A DNA stretch of 52,704 nt, from positions 1-52,704 of the forward strand of contig JACJZP010000021.1 in NCBI GenBank assembly GCA_020635535.1, in the 5' to 3' direction. Made by a program: the position numbers and the translations under genes. Under the pieces are notes generated by a model. It was not told the DNA's origin, did not search any database, and saw nothing but the letters and a program-made list of their open reading frames with translations. Below are positions 8,010-17,261 of the stretch, in pieces. How positions within the stretch are numbered: the stretch's first letter is position 1; each line of letters begins with the position of its first letter. This DNA is from Flavobacteriales bacterium (GTDB lineage: Bacteria > Bacteroidota > Bacteroidia > UBA10329).

Positions 8010-9940
8010 TGAAGGTTTTCAGATACATAATGCTACTACTTGCGCTGGTGGTCTCAACTTCCAGCTTTGCGCAACGCGATTACAGTACCAATTCAAAAAA
8101 GGCCATCAGTAATTTTGAAGAGGCGCTCAAGTATTATAGTTCCAAACGTAATGCAGAAGCGCTGGAGTATCTACAGAAGGCCATTAAGGCCGATGAAAGA
8201 TTTGTAGAGGCTTATTCTGTTTCTGGAGATTGCTATGCCGATCTTGGAGACTTCGATAAGGCAATTGCCAATTACAAGAAGGTTGTGGAGTTGAATCCTG
8301 ATTTCATGGCTACTTCATACAAGCAATTGGCCGATGTGCAATTTATGACGGGTGATTATGAAAGCTCAGCAGAGAATTACAAGATATTTCTGACCAAGAA
8401 GAGGGTCAATCCTAAAATAATGGAGCAGGCCGAGCGCAGCCTTAAAAATGCGGAGTTCGGTGCTGAGGCCAAGAAGAAGCCGGTTCCGTTTGAACCCAAG
8501 AATCTTGGTTCCAATGTGAATACGGAAGATTTTGAGTATTTCCCGGTGCTTACTGCGGATGAGCAGACATTGGTATTTACACGAAACAAGAGAAGAAACG
8601 GAGGGCTTGATTATCAGGAAGACTTCTATGTAAGCTTTGCAGGAGATGATGGTTGGACAACATCAAGGAATCTTGGGAGTCCGATAAATACGGATGATAA
8701 TGAAGGTGCACAAACCATAACCGCTGATGGAAAGCAGCTGTTCTTTATTGGTTGTAATAGAAAGCAAACCGGTTTAGGAAGTTGTGACATTTATCGTTCA
8801 ATGAGAAATGGCGACAAGTGGGGAATTCCTGAGAATCTCGGAGCTCCTGTGAATTCGTCCAAATGGGAAAGTCAGCCAAGTATTTCTGCGGATGGTAAGA
8901 CACTGTACTTTGTGAGTAACCGCTCTGGTGGCCTTGGAGGTATGGACATTTGGGTTACACGGCTGGCACCGAATGGAGAATGGAGCGTTCCAAGAAATCT
9001 TGGTGATATTATTAACACACCATTTTCTGAGGAGACTCCCTTCATACATCCAGATGGGAAAACACTCTATTTCACATCCAACGGACATGTTGGAATGGGA
9101 GGCAAGGACATTTTTGTTACCCGAATGGATTCGGTTGGAAATTGGAGCACTCCAGTAAACCTTGGTTATCCGATAAACACTTGGAAAGATGAGCAGGGTC
9201 TGTTTGTTGTGGCGAGCGGAAAAACGGCTTATTTCAGTTCAGACCGAGATGGAGGAGCGGGCAAGCTCGACCTCTACTCCTTTGAGCTTTACCCAGATGC
9301 AAGGCCAACTCAGGTAACCTATGTTAAGGGAAAGGTTACCGACAAGCTTACAGGAGATCCGCTGGCTGCAAGATTTGAACTCATAGACGTGGAGACATCC
9401 GAAGTAGTGGTGGAATCAACCTCCGATGCTGTGAATGGTAGTTTCCTGGTCACTCTACCGGTTAACCATGATTACGCGCTGAACATATCAAAGGATAAAT
9501 ACCTGTTCTATTCAGAACATTTTTCGCTTCCTGCGCAGCACGATATGTCTAAACCCTATCGGATGGATGTTAAGCTCCAACCGATCAAATTCGGAGAAAA
9601 GGTTGTTCTGAAAAATATCTTCTTCGAAACGGCTTCTTACGAGCTTCTTCCAGAATCAAGGGTTGAGCTTGATAAGTTGGTGGCGTTCATGAATAATAAT
9701 CCGACCATTCGAATAGAGATTGGTGGACATACGGATAATGTTGGTAAGCCAGAGGATAATCAACTTCTATCAGAAAACCGTTCAAGATCGGTACGTGCTT
9801 ATCTCATTGACCATGGAATTGTTGCCGATAGAATTCAGTACAAAGGCTACGGAGAGGAACAGCCAATTGATACGAATGAAACACCAGAAGGTCGGGCTAA
9901 TAATAGAAGAACGGAATTCAAGGTCTTGAATGGTGAATAG
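8009..9940 (+). CDS. PorE-like TPR/PD40/OmpA outer-membrane protein
   Basis: The 643-residue precursor begins with a signal peptide (VFRYIMLLLALVVSTSSFAQ). Domains in order are: TPR repeats (about 30-130), a PD40/WD40-like beta-propeller with repeated LYFxSN and TLVFTRN blades (about 150-425), a carboxypeptidase-regulatory-like beta-sandwich (about 435-520) and a C-terminal OmpA peptidoglycan-binding domain (about 530-643: GGHTDNVG, LSENRSRSVRAYL, NRRTEF). This order matches PorE of the type IX secretion system, which tethers the PorKN ring region to peptidoglycan, but Bacteroidota carry several such paralogs and PorE is a lipoprotein while this has an ordinary signal peptide. The GTG start overlaps the queE stop codon by one base, so the two are coupled. 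Confidence 0.75.
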   Translation: MKVFRYIMLLLALVVSTSSFAQRDYSTNSKKAISNFEEALKYYSSKRNAEALEYLQKAIKADERFVEAYSVSGDCYADLGDFDKAIANYKKVVELNPDFMATSYKQLADVQFMTGDYESSAENYKIFLTKKRVNPKIMEQAERSLKNAEFGAEAKKKPVPFEPKNLGSNVNTEDFEYFPVLTADEQTLVFTRNKRRNGGLDYQEDFYVSFAGDDGWTTSRNLGSPINTDDNEGAQTITADGKQLFFIGCNRKQTGLGSCDIYRSMRNGDKWGIPENLGAPVNSSKWESQPSISADGKTLYFVSNRSGGLGGMDIWVTRLAPNGEWSVPRNLGDIINTPFSEETPFIHPDGKTLYFTSNGHVGMGGKDIFVTRMDSVGNWSTPVNLGYPINTWKDEQGLFVVASGKTAYFSSDRDGGAGKLDLYSFELYPDARPTQVTYVKGKVTDKLTGDPLAARFELIDVETSEVVVESTSDAVNGSFLVTLPVNHDYALNISKDKYLFYSEHFSLPAQHDMSKPYRMDVKLQPIKFGEKVVLKNIFFETASYELLPESRVELDKLVAFMNNNPTIRIEIGGHTDNVGKPEDNQLLSENRSRSVRAYLIDHGIVADRIQYKGYGEEQPIDTNETPEGRANNRRTEFKVLNGE

Positions 9941-11021
9941 ACTACTGACTCTCCTTTTTCTTTGTACTTCAGCAATTGCCAATTCACAGGAGGTAGCGCA
10001 TTCCATCTATCTGATTGGAGATGCTGGGAAAGACACCATGGCTGGTCCAGCTTTGCAAATGCTGGAGAGTGAACTGAAAAGAGATTCCACCAGCACGGTC
10101 ATTTTTCTTGGTGACAATATTTACCCTGCTGGGCTTGCAGGAAAAGAAGGTGCAAAAAAGAAACACCTATCTGAACTCAAGTTGTTATCACAATTGGAGA
10201 CAACAGATGAGCACCAAGGTTATGTTTTCTGGATTCCGGGAAATCATGATTGGAAGGCTGGAAGATGGCAAGGAGACTGGCTTGTTCAGTTGGAAGCTGA
10301 TTTCGTTGAGGAATATTATTCCAAACAAAAGACCATAAAGAATGATTCTGGAATGGTCTTTTTTCCGAAAGACGGTTTTCCAGGGCCGCATCTGACCACT
10401 GTTTCTGAACACGGTTACGACCTTATTGCCATTGATGTGCAGTGGTGGTTACAGGATCAGTTCTTTCATCGCGTGCCTACAGAAATAGGCTTTACCAAAA
10501 GAAAAATGGAAGACCTGTTTCTCGAACGTCTGGATAGCCTTCTTGCCCGTTCAACAAGAAGCGGAAGGAAAACAATATTGGCAGCGCACCATCCCATGTT
10601 CAGCAACGGACATCATGGTGCAAGCAAACAGCCTTGGAGGTTCATATTCAACTGGGTTCCGCCTTTTCCCTTGTTCGGACTGATGGGGTTGAACCGTGCA
10701 TTGGTTCAGGATATTCCGCAACCACGTTACAGACGAATTCAGAAGAAGATTCTGGCGGTTCTGAATAAATACAGGAACATCATTTATGTTTCTGGCCATG
10801 ACCACAATTTGCAGTATCTCGAGAATGGGGGTAATCATTATCTGATCAGCGGTGCAGGAAGTAAGATCTCGTCCTTGAAAGGAGATCGGTATGGGGCAAA
10901 GTTCATGGACGATAGAAACTATGGTTTCATGCGTTTGGACCTTATGGAATCAGGGGTGGTGAAATGCCATGTTTACGGACACCTTACCAGTGGCGAATTC
11001 CATTCCTTCGATCTAAAGTAG
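9930..11021 (+). CDS. Secreted calcineurin-like metallophosphoesterase
   Basis: The 363-residue protein has a signal peptide (NRLLTLLFLCTSAIANSQ) and the metallophosphoesterase metal-binding series: GDAG, FLGDNIYP, PGNHDW, AAHHPMFSNG and SGHDHNLQY. It resembles purple-acid-phosphatase-like enzymes that act on phosphate esters in the periplasm or at the surface; the substrate is unknown. It starts 11 bp inside the end of the PorE-like gene, in a different frame, so it is probably co-translated with it. Confidence 0.85.
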   Translation: MVNRLLTLLFLCTSAIANSQEVAHSIYLIGDAGKDTMAGPALQMLESELKRDSTSTVIFLGDNIYPAGLAGKEGAKKKHLSELKLLSQLETTDEHQGYVFWIPGNHDWKAGRWQGDWLVQLEADFVEEYYSKQKTIKNDSGMVFFPKDGFPGPHLTTVSEHGYDLIAIDVQWWLQDQFFHRVPTEIGFTKRKMEDLFLERLDSLLARSTRSGRKTILAAHHPMFSNGHHGASKQPWRFIFNWVPPFPLFGLMGLNRALVQDIPQPRYRRIQKKILAVLNKYRNIIYVSGHDHNLQYLENGGNHYLISGAGSKISSLKGDRYGAKFMDDRNYGFMRLDLMESGVVKCHVYGHLTSGEFHSFDLK

Positions 11022-11047
11022 ATTGCGAATAAAATCGGTTCTTTGTG

Positions 11048-12523
11048 ATGATGAGGTACGGTTTTCTGTTGTTTCTGAGTTTGTTCTTACTGCTGAGGCA
11101 AGACGCATTTGCCCAATCGCAGTTTACCAGAGTTTACGGAGGTGGCGGTTACGATTTCGGTGTGGAGGTGATACAGACTACAGACGGGGGCTACCTTGTA
11201 GCAGGACAGTCAAGTAGCTTCACAGAAGGACTTAGTTCTCAGATCCTTCTATTTAAAACAGACCCAAATGGCTACGAGGAATGGCGAAAGACCTATGGCG
11301 GTCAGTTTGCGGATCAGGCAGAGTCCATGGTTGAAACTGCGGATGGCAATCTTCTGATCTCTGGCTTCACCGAAACGGTTGAGAACAGTTATCAGTTCCT
11401 TGCATTGAAGGTCACCTTGGCTGGAGATACGCTTTGGTCGCGAAAGTATGGCGGTTCTGAATGGGATTTTTGCAAACAAGCAGTAGCAATTCCAACTGGG
11501 GGTGCGGCATTGTTTGGTCAAACTTACAGTAGTGGGGCAGGCGAGGGAGACTTCTATCTGATTAGGATCAATGACAGTGGTGATACGCTTTGGACAAGAA
11601 CTTATGGAGGGTCGGGAGATGAGTATGGTGAGTCCATTTCACTGGCAAATGATGGAGGTTTCTTTCTTGGCGGTTATACCAGCAGCTTTGGTGCAGGTGG
11701 TTACGATATGTACGTGGTAAGAACCGATGCCAGCGGTGATACCCTATGGACAAAGACCATCGGAGGCGTGGAAGATGACATGGCCTACGCCATAGCGGCA
11801 ACTGCCGATGGTGGTTACGTGATAGGCGGTGGCACGTACAATCAGTCACCAGATAAACTTGACCTGATTTTATACAAGGAAGGAGGTTCTCAGCAGTGGA
11901 TGAACAGTGAATCGCACCCGGAAGACAGCTACGTAACAGACCTGTTGGTAGAACCGTCTACCCAGAATGTCACAGTAATTGGGGTAGTGGCCCCAGGAGA
12001 TTTTGGAGGAAAGGACGGTAGAATTTTACGTTATGGTGCAGATGGAATTTGGAATGGTGTAGCCAAATCTCATGGGTCAGAATCAACCGATGAAGTCTAT
12101 GACATCAAACGCACTACCGATAATGGATACATTCTTGTTGGTAAAACCGATGGCTTTCTGAATCGTTTTGATGATGTTTTCTTGGTTAAGACCAACAGTT
12201 CGGGGCTTACAGTTGGTCCAGAGTTAGGAGTGGATCAGACTGAGACGGATGACGAGACTTACCGTGTTCGATTTGCTCCGAATCCGATAGGGGATCATAG
12301 CAGAATGATGATTGATGGCTTTGATGCGATTCAACGGACATATAATGAACCTCTAATGTTGGCTGTGTATGATGCGTTGGGAAAGTTGGTAATTCGAATG
12401 CAGGTAAATTCCTCGACTCAAGAGGTCAATGCAGTTGAAGTTGCTCCAGGAATTCTATTCTACCAGCTTAAAGTAGGAGATCAGTTACTTGCGACTGGCA
12501 AGTTGGTGAAGCTTGACCAATAA
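11048..12523 (+). CDS. T9SS-secreted protein with repeated beta-propeller-like motifs
   Basis: The protein has about 491 residues, a signal peptide (LLFLSLFLLLRQDAFAQ) and six to seven repeats of about 50 residues of the form TLWTRTYGGSGDEYGESI ... DGGFFLGGYT. These probably fold as blades of a propeller-like domain. The last 80 residues form a T9SS type A sorting domain: FAPNPIGDHSRMMI, LAVYDALGKLV, GILFYQLKVGDQLLATGKLV. It is therefore predicted to cross the outer membrane by the type IX system and lose the tail. GTG 11045, ATG 11048 and ATG 11051 are consecutive possible starts; 11048 was chosen. It is convergent with the next gene with a 3 bp gap. Ligand or function unknown. Confidence 0.85.
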   Translation: MMRYGFLLFLSLFLLLRQDAFAQSQFTRVYGGGGYDFGVEVIQTTDGGYLVAGQSSSFTEGLSSQILLFKTDPNGYEEWRKTYGGQFADQAESMVETADGNLLISGFTETVENSYQFLALKVTLAGDTLWSRKYGGSEWDFCKQAVAIPTGGAALFGQTYSSGAGEGDFYLIRINDSGDTLWTRTYGGSGDEYGESISLANDGGFFLGGYTSSFGAGGYDMYVVRTDASGDTLWTKTIGGVEDDMAYAIAATADGGYVIGGGTYNQSPDKLDLILYKEGGSQQWMNSESHPEDSYVTDLLVEPSTQNVTVIGVVAPGDFGGKDGRILRYGADGIWNGVAKSHGSESTDEVYDIKRTTDNGYILVGKTDGFLNRFDDVFLVKTNSSGLTVGPELGVDQTETDDETYRVRFAPNPIGDHSRMMIDGFDAIQRTYNEPLMLAVYDALGKLVIRMQVNSSTQEVNAVEVAPGILFYQLKVGDQLLATGKLVKLDQ

Positions 12524-12526
12524 AGA

Positions 12527-13765
12527 TCAGAAATACCCAGCTATGCTCAAGTAGGCACTTTGAGAAGTGCCAACCATAGGAAGCACAAACCCTTCCAGGT
12601 TGTTGGATCCTAAGCGTACTTCCAGAACTTGCCCGAACTTTTTTCTCAATTCGAGGCCAATGCTCCAACTTCCAAATCCGCCATAGGCAAAGCGTCCATC
12701 TATGTAGAATTGTTTTGGAAGTGGAGAACTTACTCCAACATAACCGAGTGGAACGTATCCGCTGGCAATGCGATATTGAACTCCAGCATAAATACGTAGG
12801 CCTTCAGATTTCAATCTGTAAAAGCCCTCTAATCTCATCCTTGCAGGAGTAGCAATGGTGTATGGAGTTGCATCCAACTTGCTTACAAATCCATCCACTA
12901 CCGTATCCAAACTGACAGAAGAGAAGCCAGCGCCTCCAGTTCCGAACAGGTTTATGTCAACACCCTCAAAATGAAAAACAGAATCAAATTCAGTATGTCT
13001 CAATCCCGTTGACCAGCGGATAAAACCCAGATCGTGAGCGTCAAAACGGATTCCGAATTTTTCGCCTTCATAGGCAAAGGTCATTGCAGCGCTCATTCCA
13101 AGTCCATTGGCATCAATAAACTGTGTGGCGTTAAGCGATGAAGAACGGGCTTCACCGTGTATTGAGCCCTCCAGATAATCTCCATCCTCATCGGTAAAAA
13201 GTTCAGCTTCAGAAATGTCAACATTCAGGTTACGGTTTCCAGTAAGCAGTCCAAGTCCGAAACCGATAAGCCATTTTCCCTTGCTTGTTCCAACGTTTTT
13301 CAGAATACCGACCTCCCATTGTTTGTACGATATGAAGTTGGCCTTGATGTTGGAAAGATCAGCTGTTTTACCAGCAAACATGGCATTGCCGAACATGGCA
13401 AGGTCAAAAAGGTCTTTGCTATACGTGGCGTTAGCATGAGTTCGGTCTGCAATGTTGATGTACCATCCGATTCCTTTTGAGCTATCGGGCAGATGGCGGG
13501 CGTAGATGCCATAGTCAAGGTCAACCCCAACTCTATTCAGTTTGAATGAGCGATCACTGGCCTGGTTCAAGATCTTTCGGTCGATGTGTTTTCCCTGATA
13601 AGCCGCCCACAATAAGTTGGATGATAGTGCATTGCTTGCCAACTGATATCTTCCGTAAACCCCAACGGAGTATCCTGGTTCAGTGTCCGAAAATACAGGG
13701 TGTCTGAACTGAGCACTCGTGTTTACAGCATAGAGAATCGATATAAGTGTCAGCAGTTTTTTCAA
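12527..13765 (-). CDS. Outer-membrane beta-barrel protein, DUF5723-like
   Basis: The 412-residue protein starts with a signal peptide (KKLLTLISILYAVNTSAQ) and is rich in alternating amphipathic strands with aromatic ends, ending in AYLSIAGYF as outer-membrane barrels do. The overall layout, with SNALSSNLLWAAYQGKHID near the start, resembles the DUF5723 family of Bacteroidota; this is recognised by eye and not certain. The start is a TTG whose last bases overlap the TGA of the preceding lipoprotein gene (TTGA), so translation is probably coupled. A partner role with that lipoprotein at the outer membrane is inferred. Confidence 0.6.
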   Translation of the reverse strand: MKKLLTLISILYAVNTSAQFRHPVFSDTEPGYSVGVYGRYQLASNALSSNLLWAAYQGKHIDRKILNQASDRSFKLNRVGVDLDYGIYARHLPDSSKGIGWYINIADRTHANATYSKDLFDLAMFGNAMFAGKTADLSNIKANFISYKQWEVGILKNVGTSKGKWLIGFGLGLLTGNRNLNVDISEAELFTDEDGDYLEGSIHGEARSSSLNATQFIDANGLGMSAAMTFAYEGEKFGIRFDAHDLGFIRWSTGLRHTEFDSVFHFEGVDINLFGTGGAGFSSVSLDTVVDGFVSKLDATPYTIATPARMRLEGFYRLKSEGLRIYAGVQYRIASGYVPLGYVGVSSPLPKQFYIDGRFAYGGFGSWSIGLELRKKFGQVLEVRLGSNNLEGFVLPMVGTSQSAYLSIAGYF

Positions 13766-15414
13766 AATACTGATGTCCCGAAGTTGATGTTGAAATTCCC
13801 TATAAGCTTGAGGTCAATGCCATAGGTGTCATAAAGCTCAATGAGGTCGGGCTGATTCGGAGTGTTGAAACGAACCTTGATATGAACTTTCTTGGTCTGC
13901 GGGAGCACATCTGCCAACGACTCTGGAATAGGGATATTGATAATCGTTTCCAATGGAGATATCACTCGATTTTCTGCGTTAAGCGGTGGTGCTGCAATGG
14001 TCGATGGCGCCACCAGCGTTCCAAGGCCTACAAGATTATCGTCCATCATCGTGATCTCTACCTGACCTTCGAGCGGAAGGCCATTTATAGCCTTTAGCGT
14101 AAATGTTCCACTGTTTACAGATTCGATAAATCCAGTTGAACTCAGATTCCAGTCAACTGTATCAACCAATGTCAGATTATTAAGTGAGGTACGTAGCGGG
14201 ATATCAATATCCATCAAGGCCTGAAACGGCCTATCATAGTAGAAGAAGTCGTTTCCACCAGATATGTTTCCAAGAGGATTAAGGTCAAATCCAAATGTGT
14301 AACCAAGCTGATCGGGCAGGTTTTCAATGAAGTTCTTAATGTTTGAGTTTCCGTTATTTAAATTAAAATCAACAACGTATGGAATCACATCCTCGGCATT
14401 GCCCGAAACATCTTGAGCCCGTGTAAGCAGTATCGTGTTGCCAATTATGCTGTGGTTCAAGTCAACGGTTGAACCTGTTCTTGTGTTTATAGATGCCAGT
14501 TGATCCAAATTGAAACGCACATCAGCTCCAACACCATTGATAACATGCAGACCAATATTCACGGAGTCTAAGAACATCTGACCATCGGTAATTCGGTTCA
14601 GAACATCCAATTCTGAAGTTTCATTTTCTGAATCACTGGATTCTTGACCGAAATAACCTGCTCCGTAGTCGGGTATAATGTTTTGGAATCCGTATTCCAG
14701 GATCAGGTATGTGGTGCCAATTGGAATGGAAACTGTGTCTCCACTGAATGATGTGTTGACCGTAAACGCGGTTGCCAAGGTGTTAAGACTTGTTCCGCTG
14801 AATCCGCGAAGATCAATCCGATAGTCGCGAAGGTCGAACACATACTCTGCCGTTGCTGTATCACCAATACTTCCTCGAGCAATGCTTCCTGTACTGATAA
14901 ACATGTTGCCGAATTTGGTGGCCAACGGAATTCGGTATTCAAAGTCAAGCTCAGTTTGAACAACGCTTTTCACCTTCAATTTAAGTTGACCACTTCTAAC
15001 CTTAACATATTTCAAGGCCAGTTGTCCAAGGTCATACTGCGTTTCATCAGAAAGGCTCGGAAGGGTGAATCCGGGTGGGATATTATTGAACGCAAATTGC
15101 GCGCTGAAACCCTTCTGAATGGTAGTATCCGGAATCTTCAGAATGGAATCCAAAGGAAGGTCTATCAAAGGTCTGCTCACCTTAAGCCGAAGTCCACCAT
15201 CTGCACTTGATGTTAAAAGCGAATCTGCTATCAGATCAGCCATGTTGAGCTTGGTATGGATGACAGGGGCGAGTATATCTACATCCCAGTTCGCGTTACC
15301 AACATCTTGTTTGCAACCTGTAGTCAACAGGCTCATTATTAAACCCAATATGAGCAGATGTGATGGAATCCTCAAAGTGCTACTAATGTATGAAAACGGC
15401 CTGATGGTTGGCAT
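13762..15414 (-). CDS. Large lipoprotein of unknown function
   Basis: The 550-residue protein has a lipoprotein signal ending in LLTTGC (Cys34), then a long beta-rich region without a domain I can name. The ATG start gives a long n-region; an in-frame TTG at 15375 would give a cleaner signal beginning RIPSHLLILG. Repeating features include Asp- and Asn-rich loops and phrases such as LPLDSILKIPDTT and NFNLNNGNSNIKNF. It overlaps the downstream DUF5723-like gene by 4 bp, so the pair probably forms an outer-membrane unit. No function can be assigned. Confidence 0.7.
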   Translation of the reverse strand: MPTIRPFSYISSTLRIPSHLLILGLIMSLLTTGCKQDVGNANWDVDILAPVIHTKLNMADLIADSLLTSSADGGLRLKVSRPLIDLPLDSILKIPDTTIQKGFSAQFAFNNIPPGFTLPSLSDETQYDLGQLALKYVKVRSGQLKLKVKSVVQTELDFEYRIPLATKFGNMFISTGSIARGSIGDTATAEYVFDLRDYRIDLRGFSGTSLNTLATAFTVNTSFSGDTVSIPIGTTYLILEYGFQNIIPDYGAGYFGQESSDSENETSELDVLNRITDGQMFLDSVNIGLHVINGVGADVRFNLDQLASINTRTGSTVDLNHSIIGNTILLTRAQDVSGNAEDVIPYVVDFNLNNGNSNIKNFIENLPDQLGYTFGFDLNPLGNISGGNDFFYYDRPFQALMDIDIPLRTSLNNLTLVDTVDWNLSSTGFIESVNSGTFTLKAINGLPLEGQVEITMMDDNLVGLGTLVAPSTIAAPPLNAENRVISPLETIINIPIPESLADVLPQTKKVHIKVRFNTPNQPDLIELYDTYGIDLKLIGNFNINFGTSVF

Positions 15415-15522
15415 TGTTTTTTATCGTTGCTTCTTTGTTGAATTCCGAGAGTTTTGTATATTGAAACTTCGTTCAGCAATTGACGTAAACGTTAACAGTA
15501 TTAACACTCAAATATTTGCCAC

Positions 15523-15969
15523 ATGGAGAAGGTAACCTTAAAGAAGATTTTCATTTCTTATCTGATCACCTCGTTAGTGATTTTTTTGGTTTCAGCAGCA
15601 ATCAGTATTGCGGGAACCACAGGGAAGGGTATGCATACCAATATTGGGGAAATCTCAATTGAGATTATGATGATGATTCAGTTGGCTCATATTCTGGTTG
15701 CCAACGCAATTCTTCATTGGTTCTTTTATTTCGGTGGCTCACATGCTTCTCCATTGACAAAGGGGGTTGCAACTGCTGCAATTTTGGGAGTGATGAATTT
15801 CATGATTTCGGTCTTTGCATTGAACATCTATGATATTTACACGGACTCCTTATCTGTACTGCTTAGCGGCATGAGTAGCAGGGTGGTTGAATATGGTTCA
15901 GGCGGTATCCTTGCCGCGATAATCAGTGTTACCGATATTCACAAATGGGCATTTTTCAGATTGGCCTAA
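15523..15969 (+). CDS. Small four-helix membrane protein
   Basis: The 148-residue protein has four predicted transmembrane helices (around 10-30, 45-70, 80-105 and 122-145) and no recognised domain. It starts at an ATG at 15523 and its last 4 bp overlap the end of rarA on the other strand. Its likely terminator lies within the rarA coding sequence (16002-16036). Function unknown. Confidence 0.65.
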   Translation: MEKVTLKKIFISYLITSLVIFLVSAAISIAGTTGKGMHTNIGEISIEIMMMIQLAHILVANAILHWFFYFGGSHASPLTKGVATAAILGVMNFMISVFALNIYDIYTDSLSVLLSGMSSRVVEYGSGGILAAIISVTDIHKWAFFRLA

Positions 15970-17249
15970 TAGTCATATCGGCCTTTCCAAAACTTTTGTA
16001 AACGCTCGCGGTCCGCAGATTCGCGGGCGTTTTTTTGCGGGTCATATAGTTTGGTTCCACTCAGTTCTTCGGGCAAGAATTCTTGGTCAACGAAATTATC
16101 TGGGTGGTCATGTGCATAGTCATATTCCTTTCCATAACCGATTTCCTTCATCAGTTTAGTTGGTGCGTTCCGGAGATGCAATGGAACAGGTAGATCACCT
16201 GATTCATTAACCAGTTGCTTAGCGTTCTTTATTGCTTTGTAGGTAGAATTACTCTTGGGTGAATTGGCCAGATAGACAGCGGTTTGCGAGAGGATTATCT
16301 CAGATTCAGGAAACCCAATTACTGCCACAGCCTGAAAACAATTATTGGCTATGACCAGAGCGGTCGGATTTGCAGCACCAATATCTTCTGATGCAAGAAT
16401 CAACATTCTTCTTGCAATGAATTTTACATCTTCTCCACCAACTATCATCCTCGCAAGCCAATAGACTGCCGCATTGGGATCAGAACCACGCATTGATTTG
16501 ATGAAGGCTGAAATAATGTCGTAATGGTTCTCTCCACCTTTGTCATACGTTGCCAAAGAATTCTGAAGAATTCTTTCTACTGATTCATTTGTTATGACGC
16601 ATTTTTTCTCATCAATTCCTTGGACAACCAACTGAAGATTATTAAGAAGCTTTCTGGCATCACCTCCACTGAAACGTAGCATTAGCTCATTCTCTTGAAT
16701 GTCAATTGATCTACCGGTTTCATTTTCAAGTTCTTGCCTTCCCTTTTCTAAGAGGAGTTCCAAGTTTGTACGGTCCAATCCTTTTAGAATGTAAACCTGA
16801 CATCTTGATAGAAGTGCCGATATTACTTCGAATGACGGATTTTCAGTAGTTGCCCCAATGAGAGTAACTGAACCTTTTTCAACTGCTCCAAGCAGTGAGT
16901 CCTGCTGCGATTTGCTGAATCTGTGTATCTCATCAATGAAGAGAATAGGTCGGCCTTTGTTAGAGAATAGGTTTTGATCCTTGGCCTTTTCGAGTACCTC
17001 TCTAACCTCTTTGACCCCTGAGTTGATCGCGCTTAAGTTGTAGAAGGGCCGATTCAGGGATTGCGAAATGATATGGGCCAAAGTGGTCTTCCCTGTTCCT
17101 GGTGGTCCCCATAGAATCATGGATGGAATCTGACCTGATTCAATTGCATTTCTTAGAACGGAACCTGCACCCACCAAGTGTTCCTGTCCCACATAATCGT
17201 CTAAAGTTTGTGGCCTTAGTTTTTCTGCCAAAGGCATCTGCGTGTTCAT
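15966..17249 (-). CDS. rarA: Replication-associated recombination protein RarA (MgsA)
   Basis: This 427-residue AAA+ ATPase of the clamp-loader clade acts at stalled replication forks. The Walker A GPPGTGKTT is at residues 48-56, the Walker B FIDEIHR at about 104-110, sensor 1 GATTENPSF follows, and the C-terminal tetramerisation region contains RGSDPNAAVYWLARM and GADSEDIGAANPTAL-like phrases (here ASEDIGAANPTALV). The length and architecture are normal. It follows a TPR gene by 12 bp and is probably the last gene of the four-TPR transcription unit. Its C-terminal codons double as a terminator for the convergent membrane protein gene. Confidence 0.96.
   Translation of the reverse strand: MNTQMPLAEKLRPQTLDDYVGQEHLVGAGSVLRNAIESGQIPSMILWGPPGTGKTTLAHIISQSLNRPFYNLSAINSGVKEVREVLEKAKDQNLFSNKGRPILFIDEIHRFSKSQQDSLLGAVEKGSVTLIGATTENPSFEVISALLSRCQVYILKGLDRTNLELLLEKGRQELENETGRSIDIQENELMLRFSGGDARKLLNNLQLVVQGIDEKKCVITNESVERILQNSLATYDKGGENHYDIISAFIKSMRGSDPNAAVYWLARMIVGGEDVKFIARRMLILASEDIGAANPTALVIANNCFQAVAVIGFPESEIILSQTAVYLANSPKSNSTYKAIKNAKQLVNESGDLPVPLHLRNAPTKLMKEIGYGKEYDYAHDHPDNFVDQEFLPEELSGTKLYDPQKNARESADRERLQKFWKGRYDY
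16002..16036 (+). terminator. Rho-independent terminator inside the rarA 3' coding end
   Basis: On the plus strand ACGCTCGCG (16002-16010) can pair with CGCGGGCGT (16022-16030) with one wobble, followed by seven T residues. It sits about 33 bp after the stop of the membrane protein gene at 15523-15969 while also coding, in antisense, for the KNARESADRER part of RarA. Confidence 0.6.
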
Positions 17250-17261
17250 GACGCAGTAAGA

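Noticed and set aside
8009..9940. Firm naming as porE
   Set aside because: The domain order fits, but Bacteroidota have several paralogs of this design and the lipoprotein signal of PorE is absent, so no symbol was given.
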